Source of the DNA: Lasioglossum baleicum
Taxonomy: Eukaryota; Arthropoda; Insecta; Hymenoptera; Halictidae
NCBI RefSeq assembly: GCF_051020765.1
Contig: NC_134934.1
Location: 10,492,001 to 10,556,000, forward strand
Length of the DNA: 64,000 bases
Reading direction: 5' to 3'
In this document: positions 1 through 10,843 of the stretch, piece after piece
How positions within the stretch are numbered: the stretch's first letter is position 1
Layout: the number at the start of each line of letters is the position of its first letter
Made by a program: the position numbers and the translations under genes
Notes under the pieces: model-generated
What the model was told of the DNA's origin: nothing
The model's input: only the letters and a program-made list of their open reading frames with translations
The model's database searches: none

Positions 1-262
1 TTACAAGCTCAAACATACTGTACAATAATATTGATTTTTTTAATGGCACGATACAGGCATTCAAAAGAAAATTACGCAAGAGTATTTGTCAACATCGTAC
101 CTGTATTTGTTTAGTTTCGCGCCTGTCCCTTCTTATGTAAATTTTAGGTTAAGACTATTTATTTTGTTATGTTTCTTTTTGTTTTTTTTATCAGTTCTTT
201 TGTAAACAACTGTAAACATTTGCATAAAAGGACCTAGGTCCATATACAATAATAATAATTCG
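1..262 (+). mobile_element. Probable 3' end of a non-LTR retrotransposon
   Basis: An AT-rich stretch ends in a short ATA/AAT repeat at about 245-258, after a segment reading TTGTAAACATTTGC and GGACCTAGGTCC. A similar segment (TTGTAAACATTTATGTAAG, then GGGCTTCGGTCC) recurs near 25,540-25,572. This layout of untranslated tail plus A-rich simple repeat is usual for Jockey/I-type elements. No coding sequence is left in the window, so the class is inference. Confidence 0.35.
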
Positions 263-342
263 TGTCCCGTTATTACAAACGTAGAGTCAGTAGAAGTCGG
301 ATCAAGTTAAGTTCTTCCTTATTGTATGTCAGTGAGTTAAGG

Positions 343-446
343 TTGTTCTGGAGGTACAACGGGAGACAAAAGTACAAGAAATTCGAAATCCGTCAATATA
401 TTGGAAATGAAAACCATTCACGAGTATATTTTGCATTAAAAGAATA
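343..446 (+). repeat. Dispersed repeat, GTTCTGGAGGTAC family, copy 1
   Basis: About 100 bp beginning GTTCTGGAGGTACAAC and ending near ATTCACGAGTATATTTTG. Closely similar copies lie at 5,573-5,663 (opposite strand) and 50,244-50,348. In the last location an inverted copy of the end lies at ~50,669-50,688, so the family is probably a short DNA transposon. The 61-codon open frame across it is not protein-like. Confidence 0.5.
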
Positions 447-956
447 GATTGATTTGAAAAGCTTTCGTTTAATTAGTGAATTTCATGTTATATTTATTTT
501 TTAATCATATATTTTTTTATCTAGCGCTTTTGAGAAATGGGAAAGCGCATCCCACACGCTTGCAGTCCTGGAAACGCGAGTCTACTGTTGGATTGTTAGT
601 AACAATGCGTCAGCAAGAAAGCAAGAATGAATTTAGTTGCGTGTGAGAATCACTGGCTTTGACAATAAACCAGATGTCAGCTGACCCATGGGCCTGTGAG
701 CGTTTCGTATACCTAACTGCCAGGATAAGAAACAGAACACAGCCCTAGCCCTGGTCCTTTATCTGAAGTGGACAACGGGTTTTTCCACCGTGGAAATTCC
801 ATGTTGCCTTTTCGTTTTCTTTTCGCTTCGAGTATAGCCTTCAACGCGACACGACGTCCTTCCAAGCTCAGTCAAATAAACTAGAGTTTGTAAAGAATAT
901 ACTGTTTGTAGTTTATTCAACCACCCATTTCCAACATCTACCCCCTTAAATGAAAA
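447..956. other. Gene-free stretch with a piggyBac-type MITE relic
   Basis: No gene is recognised. At 535-590 there is a weak relic of the repeat seen at 19,570-19,852 (GAGAAATGGGAAAGCGCATC, then CAGTCCTGGAAACG). CCCCCTTAA at ~941-949 resembles the right edge of that family. The rest is AT-rich with nothing I can support. Confidence 0.4.
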
Positions 957-1648
957 GGGCCAAGCAGACTAAGATTGCTCCAGCAGCCCCAACCACAATT
1001 TTTATTGATATTATGTGGAAAACAATAGTTTTAGGTTGAAAGATAACCCCCTAAAATTTTAAGTCGCTAACCCTTCGTATAAGGATGATATGAGGGTAAA
1101 TACCCTCAACTGTATCAGGATATTAAGTCCCTTCTTGATCAATTATTTCTTTCCCGATAAGAAACACTGCACTGTACATTATACCATTATAACGACGTAA
1201 TTTTATTTGTTTTTCGATACTTAACTATGTTCCACTAATCCGACCATCTTGAAACTTTTTTATATGTTAGATGAGCAACAGAATATTGTTCTTGAATTTT
1301 TTGAAAGTGGTCACTCGAAGGGTTGCTTGCAAGTACCACCCCTAAAAAATTAAATGATTTTTTTCTACCCTTAATAATTTGGTCACGATGGTGACAAAAA
1401 ATGTATGATATGAAGGAGGTAAGTTCGAGTATTTTCGTTTTTTATCCGAATATCTTAATTAACAAACGAGAAAAAAAATGATACAGTTAAGGGTATTTAC
1501 CCTCATATCATCCTTATACGAAGGGTTAGCGACTTAAATTTTTAGGGGGTTATCTTTCAACCTAAAACTAACCTAAACCATTGTTTTCCACATAATATCA
1601 ATAAAAATTGTGGATGGGCCGCTGAACCAATCTTAGTCTGCTAGGCCC
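957..1648. mobile_element. Foldback MITE, ~690 bp
   Basis: The two ends are inverted copies: the left starts GGGCCAAGCAGACTAAG and the right end is the complement of GGGCCTAGCAGACTAAG. Further in, ~1,000-1,118 and ~1,480-1,613 are inverted copies of each other (both contain TAAGTCGCTAACCCTTCG or its complement). About 360 bp of AT-rich loop separates the arms. No transposase frame remains. TTAAATGAAA occurs on both sides (946 and ~1,694), but I could not settle the target duplication, so the superfamily is unknown. Confidence 0.7.
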
Positions 1649-2173
1649 TTTCTAGTCCCTTTCTAGTTACAATCCGAGGGTATACTACCGCCTTAAATGA
1701 AATTTCACAGAAATCAGATTGCAATTTTCGCTTCGCATCTTCGCCTTTGCAATTCCCGAATCCGGTAGCAAATTGCGAGACGACGCAACAAATTATCGAC
1801 GGTTCAAGCCTTACGGACAGCGCCGCGAATTCGGTGAGTCGAAATGAATCCTTCTATGGCGGCCGCTGGGTCGATTCGTACCCGTAACGTAACCAAGTTC
1901 TTTCGTTGTGTGGTTTCGTCCACGGGGGGAGAAAGTTGACAAGGAAATTGATGCGTCGTAGGGCAGCGTGTCCGAGGCAAAAGGCTTCGGGGGACTTACC
2001 GGAGGGATATGTTTAGCGCGGCGGTCCTGGACGATTTTTCGACCGCGGAACGCGGCTCTATTTCTTGATCGCAAAAGAGAAGAATCGAAAGGGTGTGTTT
2101 CGCGGTCGCGCGATCCCGATGCTTTCGCTTATGTGTCCCCCGAGCCGGCAAAAAGTTGCACGCGAGAAGTATA
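1649..2173. other. CpG-rich gene-free stretch
   Basis: Overlapping open frames exist on both strands here because stop codons are rare in GC-rich DNA. None has a recognisable domain or plausible splice structure. It may be part of a promoter or first exon of an unseen gene, but nothing shows this directly. Confidence 0.3.
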
Positions 2174-3104
2174 CTGGGTGACAAGAAATAACGGAGTTAA
2201 ACATTTCTTATTATAATTCTGTCAAATCGACGAATTTTGAAAAACCAAGTGATAACAACCATAACGTATAGACCTTTAGTATTCATATATTTAAGAAGTT
2301 TCGAAGTGGCCACCCTTTGAGCCGATTCAGAGGCTCAAACGTGTTTTGAAATTTTCGGCTATGGGCCGCAGCTCTTCTGGCGTCATTCGGTCCCACACCC
2401 GGCGCAGAGATTTTTTCAGCGACTCGAAACTTTTATGGTGCCGAGCACAGACCCTGGCCTCCAAAATCGACCAAACGCTGGAGTTCATAGAGTTGAGATC
2501 CGGTGAGTACGGCGGCCATTCCGCAGATGTGGTGAAACCTGGAAAATGGGATTTGCTACGGTTTTCGTGGATCAAAGGGTCAAAATCAACCAAGAAGTGT
2601 ATCGACAGGACATTCTCGAAGCCGTCGTACTTCTGTGGGCCCAACAGCACCTCGGCGATCCGGAATGGACGTTACAGCAGGATTCCGCGCCGGCCCACAG
2701 GGCGAAAACGACTCAGGAGTGGTGCAAAGTCCATTTTCCAGGTTTCATCACATCTGTGGAATGGCCGCCGTACTCACCGGATCTCAACCCGATGGACTAC
2801 AGCGTGTGGTCGATTTTGGAGGTCAGGGCCTGTGCTCGGCCCCATAAAAATTTGGAGTCATTGAAAAAATCTCTGTACCAGGAGTGGGACCGAATGGCGG
2901 CAGAAGAGCTGCGGCCCATTGCCGAAAATTTCAAGACACGTTTGAGCCTCTGTATCGGCGCAAAGGGTGGCCATTTCGAAACTTCTTAAATATATGAATA
3001 CTAAAGGTCCATGTTACGGTTGTTATCACTTGGTTTTTCAAAATTCGTCAATTTGACAGAATTGTAATAAGAAATGATTAACTCCGTTATTTCTTGTCAC
3101 CCTG
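2174..3104. mobile_element. Palindromic Tc1/mariner derivative made of two 3' halves
   Basis: The element is flanked by TA on both sides (2,172-2,173 and 3,105-3,106), and its termini match as inverted repeats for more than 80 bp starting C[T/A]GGGTGACAAG. Both arms encode the C-terminal half of the same DDE transposase. It reads on the + strand to a stop near 2,989 (EWPPYSPDLNPMDYSVWSIL, then LRPIAENFKTRLSL) and on the - strand to ~2,327 with the same residues slightly changed. The N-terminal half, including the first catalytic aspartate, is absent. This is a nonautonomous foldback; intact relatives carry one transposase in one direction. Confidence 0.85.
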
Positions 3105-4645
3105 TATTTACACGTTGCGAGAGCGTGTGCACACAGGGACACGAGGAGAGCGCGTAATGTTCGTACGCGAAATCGCGCGAGCGACTCGAGTTTGTGCGTC
3201 AGCCGTCTTGGAATAGCGACTGATGTCAAGCTGCCTGGTTCGTTGGTCAGACGCGTCACCGCGTCGAGTCGTCGCTGTGCCGTGTAGAATACCGACGGGC
3301 ACGGGTTGTATAGCAAACAAGGTTCAACCAACCGTCGGGTTCGACTCGACCAACGGGGTGGTTTGTCGAGCGAGCACGTTCAAAGGCAGGAACTTTCATG
3401 CGAAGTAACTGCGCGAATGATAAACGCGCGTCCGAGGGAACGGACGGTGGGACGATCGCTGCCGGAATCGTGTCAGCAATTTCCTGGAGGATGCGGTCGC
3501 GCAGAAATCAGATCGGGATCAGGTTTTTGGGTCGAAAAACAGCAAAGAGGTCGGAGAGGCGCCAGCCGTCCGACCGAGACGACCTACAACCGTGTCCCGA
3601 GACGCCAGCTAGCTGGACACAACAGTATTTTCACATTTCTCGATCTGAACTTGGAGTTGAAACAATATCGACGTTCGTTTCTTTGGTGGTTGTCGTCACA
3701 GATGATTTTTACCACGTTTTTATTAGCTCGCTTTCTTGTCTGTCTGTTTGTTTTTATACCGAACGAGCGGCAAGAAAGATTGAACGCGGAAATGGAGAAT
3801 TATGTCTGGTCGTTTACTCGCGGCGAAGTGCCTCTTTTTTGCAACTCTTTGGATTTTGTCGAGGTGGTGTGCACCGTGTGAAACGCTGCGCGCTCGAGAG
3901 GGCGGAACAGCCGTAGCTCCCGCCATTTTGCTTGTTCCTCCCTGTTCGTTCGAAGCGCGTAGAACGCAGGGGGAGAGAATAGCCACCGAAGGAACGAGAG
4001 AAAGTGGGAAAAGCTCGTGTCGAAACGGTAAGAAAACCGAATGGAATGGACCGGGTGTGTCGGATGATCCCCCGCTGTAAATCCCTGTTCTCGAATTATC
4101 CGAACGACCAATGCTGGGTGTCCTGACGCGATGCTTCGAGAAGCGTGGAAACTTTTCCTCGTCGAAGGCGCAACACGACAGAGATAATTCCGGAGCCGAG
4201 GAAACGGTCCACGACATCGCCGCGACCACAGGGAAACGCGAAACAATTGAACGGGACACGCGACGCACAACGCACGGGCGGTGACGTTGTCCCAACCGAG
4301 ATCTTATTATCGAGGAAAATTCAATTTCCGACATTCGCGTGTACGCGCGCACCAGCACGAACCGCCGAACGGGAAACATACGCGATTTTCGATCGCGGTT
4401 GCTAAAAAGATCCGCTCTCGCGCCGTTCCAGTTTCATTGTTCGCGCAATAGTATCGAGACGCACGAACCGTCACGGTTCGTCGTAGAAATCGAAAACGTG
4501 CACGGTCACGATTTCCGTGTTGGACGAGTCTAACTGGTTTTCGTACGGCCGTGTTTGAAGTAGTGAAGTAATCGGAATAACTACTCGCACGAGACTTCTT
4601 TCGAGTGTACTTCACTTCTTACGATTGGAAACGATTTATTATTAT
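3105..4645. other. CpG-rich gene-free stretch
   Basis: Open frames of 150-220 codons overlap on both strands, but none resembles a protein family and their composition is Arg/Ser-rich, as expected of GC-rich noncoding DNA. At ~3,705-3,750 a segment (TTTTTATTAGCTCGCTTTC) also occurs at ~30,905-30,945, marking a dispersed repeat. A promoter or UTR role is possible but unproven. Confidence 0.3.
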
Positions 4646-4846
4646 TAGACTGCGGATCTTTATGGAAAATAAAAAGTGTTTGCATTAGTTGCAGGACACA
4701 GGAGCCAAATAAAAATTGTATTCTTCTTTTAATTATCCTATTAAGCTGAAACTAATACGTTGATGTCCTTAAATATGTTTAACATGTCCACTGCTTTAAA
4801 TTGTACGTGTCCATTTTTGTCATAAATGCATAAAATCCGCAGTCTA
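4646..4846. mobile_element. hAT-type MITE, TAGACTGCGGAT family, copy 1
   Basis: Ends are TAGACTGCGGATCTTTATG and the complement of TAGACTGCGGATTTTATGC. Flanks are ATTATTAT (4,638-4,645) and AGTATTAT (4,847-4,854), 7 of 8 matching, which fits an 8 bp hAT target duplication. The element is 201 bp with no coding capacity. Related copies lie at 16,814, 18,724, 23,460, 34,583 and 61,967, with fragments elsewhere. Confidence 0.8.
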
Positions 4847-4889
4847 AGTATTATGCATGAGCCGAATATTATGGCGTGCGTATAGTAAA

Positions 4890-5180
4890 TCTCAGAACAA
4901 CTTTTTTATGAATGGACCAAACGACTTCAATTTTTCTGTAAGGCTAGAAGAATTAGTTTAGTAAATGACGTCTAATAAATAAGTTCAAAAAATGCATTTG
5001 GTTGGGGGGAATTGTGAAAAACAATAGTAAAAATTGATTTTTACAACTTTTCTAGCTGGCCCAATAACGAAAATTCAAAAGATGTGTCTGGTCAAGTGCT
5101 ATAAATTATATGTATACGCTCTGAAAATTTCATCGAAATTGGTTAATTGGTTTACGAATTATAAACGATTTCACATGGAA
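4890..5180. repeat. Degraded copy of the CAGTGACTCCCA Tc1-like MITE
   Basis: Internal landmarks of the elements at 13,275 and 14,692 appear here in order (AAGAATTAGTTTAGTAAATG, GCATTTGGTTGG, TTTTACAACTTTT), but the terminal repeats are lost. An old relic. Confidence 0.45.
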
Positions 5181-5572
5181 GTTCTAGAGTGACAACATTT
5201 ATATTTTTACAGTAGCGGTATATTGTTATAAGTATTGTTCATGAATTTTTTCAAATTTTTTGGTTTGCTGCGCCGTTGTTAAAAAAAATGAAAACCGATT
5301 TTTTCGGTCGTTTTTTCCGCGAAGAACTAAGCTAACCTTAAAATTGTTACGTTCTATTTATTCTGTAAGTCTATCAGGCTCTGATAAACCTTGAGCATTG
5401 AATCATTGAGTATGAAATCAACTTAATTAATATTTCTACAGTATAAACATTACATCTAGAAATATCAATCACGTTTCCAACAACTCAGTTGGCTCACTAA
5501 CATGGAAACGCAACAAGCGTAGACCACTGAATATAGCTACAGAGGGTACAGTATTCGCAAAAGTTTAATCCA

Positions 5573-5663
5573 AAATATACTGATGAATGGCTTTCATTGC
5601 CAATATATCGATAGATTCCGAATTTCTTGTACTTTTGTCTCCCATTGTACCTCCAGAACATCC
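5573..5663 (-). repeat. Dispersed repeat, GTTCTGGAGGTAC family, copy 2
   Basis: Reverse-strand copy of the repeat at 343-446, ending GTACCTCCAGAACATCC on the + strand. About 90 bp; no coding capacity. Confidence 0.5.
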
Positions 5664-7310
5664 TTAATGTTATGCATGAAATAATCGTGCATCATGGTTC
5701 GTTGTGGCCGGTTGCCGTTAATTCAAGGATAGCTTTGACGCGATGCGGTCAGGAGGTATAGGTCCTTCGTGACTCGTGACGTTCGGACGTCAACGATTCG
5801 CGGGCTAATTGGTCGCGAATTCGCAATAGCCGCTTCTAATGGAATCGTAACTCGAACTAAATCTCTCGGTCCGGAGTTTCTGGAAATTCGTGCGGTTAAG
5901 GGGAAAATCGGTGTACGAAAAAAATAACGATAGAGAGGGGCTGCGATGTGCACATATACGTATATGGGTATATGTGGGTCTCCGCTGATCGAGAGGTTGT
6001 GTTGCGACGAGAGACGAAGCGAGGGGAGGGGCCAGGCAGTTGCGGAGGGGAGCGAGAGGAGGCGAGGAGACACGACCCGACTCGACGCAAATCTATAGTC
6101 TTGCGTCATCGATCTTTACACCTTTACGCACGCTAAACTGACAGCGGAACGGAAACACAAAAGCCTAATCTCTCGGTCGTATTTCATAATTCGCGGAAAG
6201 CTTGTCACAGAGTGAGTCGGCGAAGCTTATCGAGCGACTACGTGCTCTCCAAGTGTGCTCGCGATTGATTCCCGCCGCAGCCAAAGCTAGTCAATAGTAT
6301 TTTCTGCGATATTCATCCTGAAAGGAGACACGCGTACGTACATCTACCTGTCGGTGGTTTATTTCAGTAGGGCATCGTTATCTCGTGGGTTGATAGGAAA
6401 ACCGATGGATAGTCGTCGAAGCGCCACGGAGCCGGCACACAATTCGCTTTTCATTAGAATCGATGAGAGATGGTGGGTTCGTAATAGAAAGCGGAGGTGG
6501 TCGATCGGAATGAATCGAGAGAGAGGGCGGCGTGTCGGTTATCGCAACGATTCGCAAACAGCGAGACGCATAAAAGAATGCGGCGCGACCTCTGCGAAAG
6601 AAGAAGCAACGCGGCGGCTCGTTACGCAAATATGTACGAGCGACGAGAAACGAGGAACGTCATTGACGTGTCACGAACGAGACGCAGCTCGATCGACCAA
6701 ACGTGCGAGAGAGCGATCAACGGAAAGACAGAGGAGGGCTACTCTCTCGTCGGCCTTGGCGAAAAGAGTAGACCTCGACAGTTCGAGTTGTTCGATGACC
6801 GAGAAAGAGTAGGGGGAAACAGTGAGAAAGGGAGTTCATGGTCCCCCACTGTGCGAACATACGCCTACCTTCCGCTAAAATTCACTATTAACGTTATTCT
6901 CGCACTTGATCGCGATTATGTCGGCGGCGATCGCCCGGTGGCGAGGCTCGAGAGATGTCGCGTCGCGAAACTTACGTATCTCGTGTTACAATTTCAAAAA
7001 ATTTCAGTTTATGCACTAATCGAGGCTTCACAGCAGTGCCGTAACGAGGGTATGAAGCGCCTGTGGCAAGTGTCGAACTTGCGCCTCCTCATAACCCAAT
7101 AATGACAAAAAAATAAAAAATTTTAATGTAACAAGTTAAATTTTACTAAAAATGCAATATATTAAATACTATTAACCTCATCAAAATGAGTTGCCTGTAT
7201 ATATTGCCCGTATTTGTCAAGGTATTTGTATGAATAAATAATCTACAACCTAAATACGAACAAATTTTTATTCATATTCAATGACGACAAAATAAAAGAA
7301 ATACAAACCA
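5664..7310. other. Gene-free stretch, purine-rich in the middle
   Basis: GA-rich DNA at 6,000-6,100 and 6,490-6,830 keeps long frames open (up to 201 codons on the + strand ending near 7,102). The predicted peptides are low-complexity Arg/Glu/Ser with no domain. I see no convincing gene. Confidence 0.3.
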
Positions 7311-7312
7311 TA

Positions 7313-7500
7313 CAGCGACTCCCACGTAATATTCGGACACTCTTAAAAACACCGTAACTTTTCAAATATTGGACTATGCGATTTGAACTTTTTTGGAAAG
7401 CTAGAGCAATTAGTTTACTACACGATGTGAAAAGAAATTTGCTTCATAGTACATGTAGCATTGACGTATCTTGATAGATAAAGGGAAAAAGGGGAAAAGT
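7313..7500. mobile_element. Truncated Tc1-like MITE, CAGTGACTCCCA family
   Basis: Begins after TA (7,311-7,312) with CAGCGACTCCCACGTAATAT and follows the left half of the copies at 13,275 and 14,692 (AGCAATTAGTTTACTACAC and GTGAAAAGAAATTTG). Homology stops around 7,445-7,500, and no right terminus is present. Confidence 0.6.
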
Positions 7501-8777
7501 CGTTGCAACAAATTCGAAAAGCTCGAAAATGCTGTAACACTAAACCTAGCACAGTCAAATGACCGGTTTCATAGTTTCCAATTATCGAAATTATAAAAAT
7601 TCATTTGCGGAAGATAATGGAATAAATCTCGATAAATTTAGTGTTGCCGTTTCTCTAAGGCAATATTTACCAGACACTTTTAATGCGTGGCAGGTTTAGC
7701 GTTGAACAGCTTTCGCAATTTTTGGAAGATCAAACTCGATGTTTACGATAAGGAGAGAGACGACGATCCTACTTATCGACGACGGGTACAACAGAACGAG
7801 AGGAGAAAACGAGAATCGCAAAATCGAATGCAGCTTTATAGACTGTAATATACGGATGGTTAGGTCACGAGTCCCGTGGTATTTATCGTGTTGATGGTGT
7901 GAACGCGATATCGAAAACACCTCTGATCGGTTCGCTTGTCAAAGGGCGTGTACTCTGTGCCGCAACGCGGAGACACGTTGCTACGATGGAACGCGTCGCG
8001 TGTCCCATGGTTTATCGTGATTTCAAGCGTAAGCAGGTCGGATATCGTCCGTGAGAGAACAAGAAGAATCCGCCACACGGTGTGTACGTCTTCGTTCTCT
8101 CCGAGCGGTACGACGAATCGTAAGATAAAAAAAAATCAATCGGCAAAATGTCGAACCGATGGTACGCGGCGGCGGCCGTCTTGGTGAATGGTATTATAAA
8201 AAATTAGGAGGAAAACGTCGAACACGGGAATAAACGTGAGAGAACAGTAGCCATGCGCGGTATAGGAATTTGCGGAGAAGGGAAAGCGAATCGTTTGAAA
8301 TATCTTACAGAGCGGACAAATGCGAAATACCATTGCCGGCTATGTAACTAAAATGGCGGCGAGAAAATTGTACGTTTAGGGCTGGCACGTTCGGTCGCGT
8401 GCGTTGCGGTCGCCGTACATTTGTACGAGCGGCGAACTTGCCTTTGCACGGTTCGGTATCGCACGGCAACTCGACAAACTTTTTTAAAACGATGATACGT
8501 TCGACGAGAACGACCAACCCGATGCGTAGATGCTATTCTAATGTCGAATCGAACAGATTCGATCGCCAGATTTCAACGAAATCAGTCGGTTTTGGCAGGT
8601 TATTTCGAGGGACTCGAGACAAGGATCGGTGGAATCGTACGGGCTACGGGGTTCACACAACTCGTCGTCGAATACGTTCCCGTATTAATTGGCGGCTGAT
8701 ATTTTCCGAGCTACCATGTTTGTCAGTTTTCTCAACTCTCGACACAACGTTTACGATTAGAACGAAAAAAGACTCAC
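7501..8777. other. Gene-free stretch
   Basis: Short frames on both strands only. Nothing with a domain is visible. The 8,335-8,420 part is CpG-rich and contains AAAATGGCGGCG, a motif common near insect promoters, but no transcript can be assigned. Confidence 0.3.
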
Positions 8778-8889
8778 CTTTGGAGTGCTGTAAGCGGCCT
8801 AGAAAATCGAGGCTTCGGCGTATTCAACGGCTCCCGTCCACTACGATCTCACAGAGTGCACTGGCGCAACGAGCGGAAACCGCCATCTT
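8778..8889 (-). promoter_or_regulatory. Possible minus-strand promoter and untranslated first exon
   Basis: Read on the minus strand, 8,889-8,880 is AAGATGGCGG, a good YY1-type initiator element. About 100 bp later CTCCAAAG is followed by GTGAGTC, a strong splice donor at 8,777. The only ATG gives a 20-codon frame ending in TGA, so this would be a 5' untranslated exon. No downstream minus-strand exon is recognised between 1 and 8,777. Inference from motifs only. Confidence 0.25.
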
Positions 8890-9365
8890 GAACTGCGTTC
8901 ACTTGACGCTTTCCGCCCATTCAAATAATATTCTCACGTTCCCGCCATTTCTCGAATCTGGTCGCAGCGATCCTTTCAATCTGAATCGTCGCGTTGATAT
9001 TCGTTATTTTCGAATTACAAATATTATAAACAGTAAACTATGTTCTTAATTCTCGATTAAATAATACGTCCGACCGACATCTTTCGGGCACGGATAGATA
9101 AGAATCATAATTACGACATCAAATAGAAATATTCGTTGATATTATAGTGTATATCATGGTATAATTAAAAGAAACACGAATTTCTGTTTTTATTTATACA
9201 GAATAATGTTTGAGGAAGACAATTTAGTGGAAATTTGACCGGTGTCTGAGTACACCTCGCACGTAGCCATTTTGTTTGTGCGCGGCTGCTACAGCACATG
9301 TTTACCCTGTTTGATAACTTGATTGAATATTTTCTGTGTGAAGTAGACGACACTTTGCCAACAAA

Positions 9366-10590
9366 ATGCCCAAGTCGAAAAGGGATAAGAAAAGTAAGGT
9401 TTTTCTACTTTGATATGTAATCTCCTTGTTTATATATTCTTTACATGTGTGAGGTTATCGAGCTAACCTAAATAACAGAACGATGTTTGAAATTTGTTAC
9501 TTCTAGTGGATAGCGTAAAGTAAATAATCGTTCAATCTCTATTTCACAGTATCTCTTACAAAAACGAGATAAAACCTAATAGAACGATGTTTGAAATTTG
9601 TTACTTCTAGTGGATAGTGTAAAGTAATCGTTAAATTTCTATTTCACAGTATCTCTTACAAAAACGAGACAAAACCTAATAGAACGATGTTTGAAATTTG
9701 TTACTTCTAGTGGATAGTGTAAAGTAATCGTTCAATTTCTATTTCACAGTATCTCTCACAAAAACGAGCAAGAAAGGTCTCGTGTTGAAGCAACAAATCG
9801 TCGAAGATGTTCGAAACTGCGTCGAAAGGTATACAAAAATATTCCTCATATCTGTGGACAACATGCGCAACAACAAGCTGAAAGACTTGAGAGGAGAATG
9901 GAAGGACAGTCGATTTTTCTTCGGTAAAAACAAAATCATAGCTTTGGCGTTGGGAAAATCGCCGGAGAACGAAGTTGCTGAAGGGTTGCACAAATTATCT
10001 GCAGCGTTACGAGGCCAATGTGGTCTGCTGTTTACGAACAGACCTAAAAAGCAGGTGCGCATTTGATTTTTGCAATTCTATAAGTTAAACTGTCTAATTG
10101 ACTGATTCCTGTCGCAATTAGGTGTTAGAATGGATGGAATCCTACGAAGAAGCGGACCACGCCAGATCTGGATTTGTGGTGAATGAGACCGTAGTGTTAT
10201 CCGAAGGACCTATGCCAGAATTTCCACACAGCATAGAGCCTCATTTGAGGCAACTGGGAATGCCTACAGCTTTGCAAAAAGGTGTGGTTACGTTGATCAA
10301 AGAATATACTGTTTGTAAGAAAGGTCAAACGTTAACCCCGGAACAAGCAAGAATTTTGGTAAATATTTTCTGTTGCTTTCGTAAATTAAACCAATCATTA
10401 TTACACAATTTTTCCTTTTTCCTTTTATTAGAAATTACTCGATAGACCATTGGCTACTTTTAAATTGACACCGTTGGGAGTGTTTTCAAAGAAACACGGG
10501 TACAAGCAGTTGGTCGAAGACTATCCTAAAGAAAACGAAGTAGAGGAATCTATGGATGTGGAAGAGACCGAAGAAACGGATGACACGTGA
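9366..10590 (+). CDS. Mrto4: mRNA turnover protein 4 homolog (ribosome assembly factor MRTO4)
   Basis: The protein is a uL10/P0-like trans-acting factor. Family members bind pre-60S ribosomes in the nucleolus at the site later taken by stalk protein P0 and are released late in assembly. Four coding exons are read: 9,366-9,393, 9,750-10,054, 10,122-10,358 and 10,432-10,590. All have GT-AG borders and consistent phase, giving 242 aa, the usual family length. Hallmarks are the basic start MPKSKRDKK followed by ISLTKTSKKGL, the MRNNKLKDLRGEWK and FFGKNKIIALALG stretches of the P0-like core, LLFTNRPKK, FPHSIEPHLRQLGMPTAL, LTPEQARIL, and an acidic Glu/Asp tail. The start is fixed by the family N-terminus. 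Intron 1 contains a threefold tandem repeat that copies its 3' splice site. It lies 253 bp upstream of the next gene on the same strand. Confidence 0.95.
9476..9775 (+). repeat. Tandem triplication in Mrto4 intron 1 covering the exon 2 acceptor
   Basis: Three ~100 bp units start near 9,476, 9,581 and 9,681, each with AACGATGTTTGAAATTTG and ending ATTTCACAGTATCTC. The units are nearly identical; unit 1 has an extra AAATA. The third unit provides the real acceptor (exon 2 starts at 9,750). Units 1 and 2 carry the same acceptor at 9,549 and 9,649 followed by the first codons of exon 2. Use of the first would give ISLTKTR and an immediate TAA. Confidence 0.9.
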
Positions 10591-10843
10591 GACATGTGTC
10601 ACCATGATAAACTAAAAATCATGTGAATTTGTATATACATATATAAACTCTGTATATCATGTATAAAAATTAATTTTTCACCCTATAATTTAGCTCTTTA
10701 AAGAACATGAAGTTTTCCTCCTTTTTTCTGAAAAACAATCGATACAGATAATGTTACAAGTTGTTTGGGTTTTCTATCAAAAATTTCTGTAATGCTTTTT
10801 CTTTTGTAATTTCTGTACTCTCGTCGAAACTCGTGTACCCATA

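Noticed and set aside
2327..2989. Transposase frames at 2,327-2,650 (-) and 2,546-2,989 (+) as two genes
   Set aside because: They are the two arms of one palindromic element, each lacking the N-terminal half.
3306..4405. Several frames of 150-220 codons on both strands
   Set aside because: All overlap one another in CpG-rich DNA; none resembles a protein family.
6354..7102. Two overlapping + frames of 152 and 201 codons
   Set aside because: Composition follows purine-rich DNA; no domain and mutually overlapping frames.
8399..9049. 216-codon open frame on the + strand
   Set aside because: Peptide is low-similarity and Arg/Thr-rich; it overlaps a possible minus-strand promoter and has no splice context.
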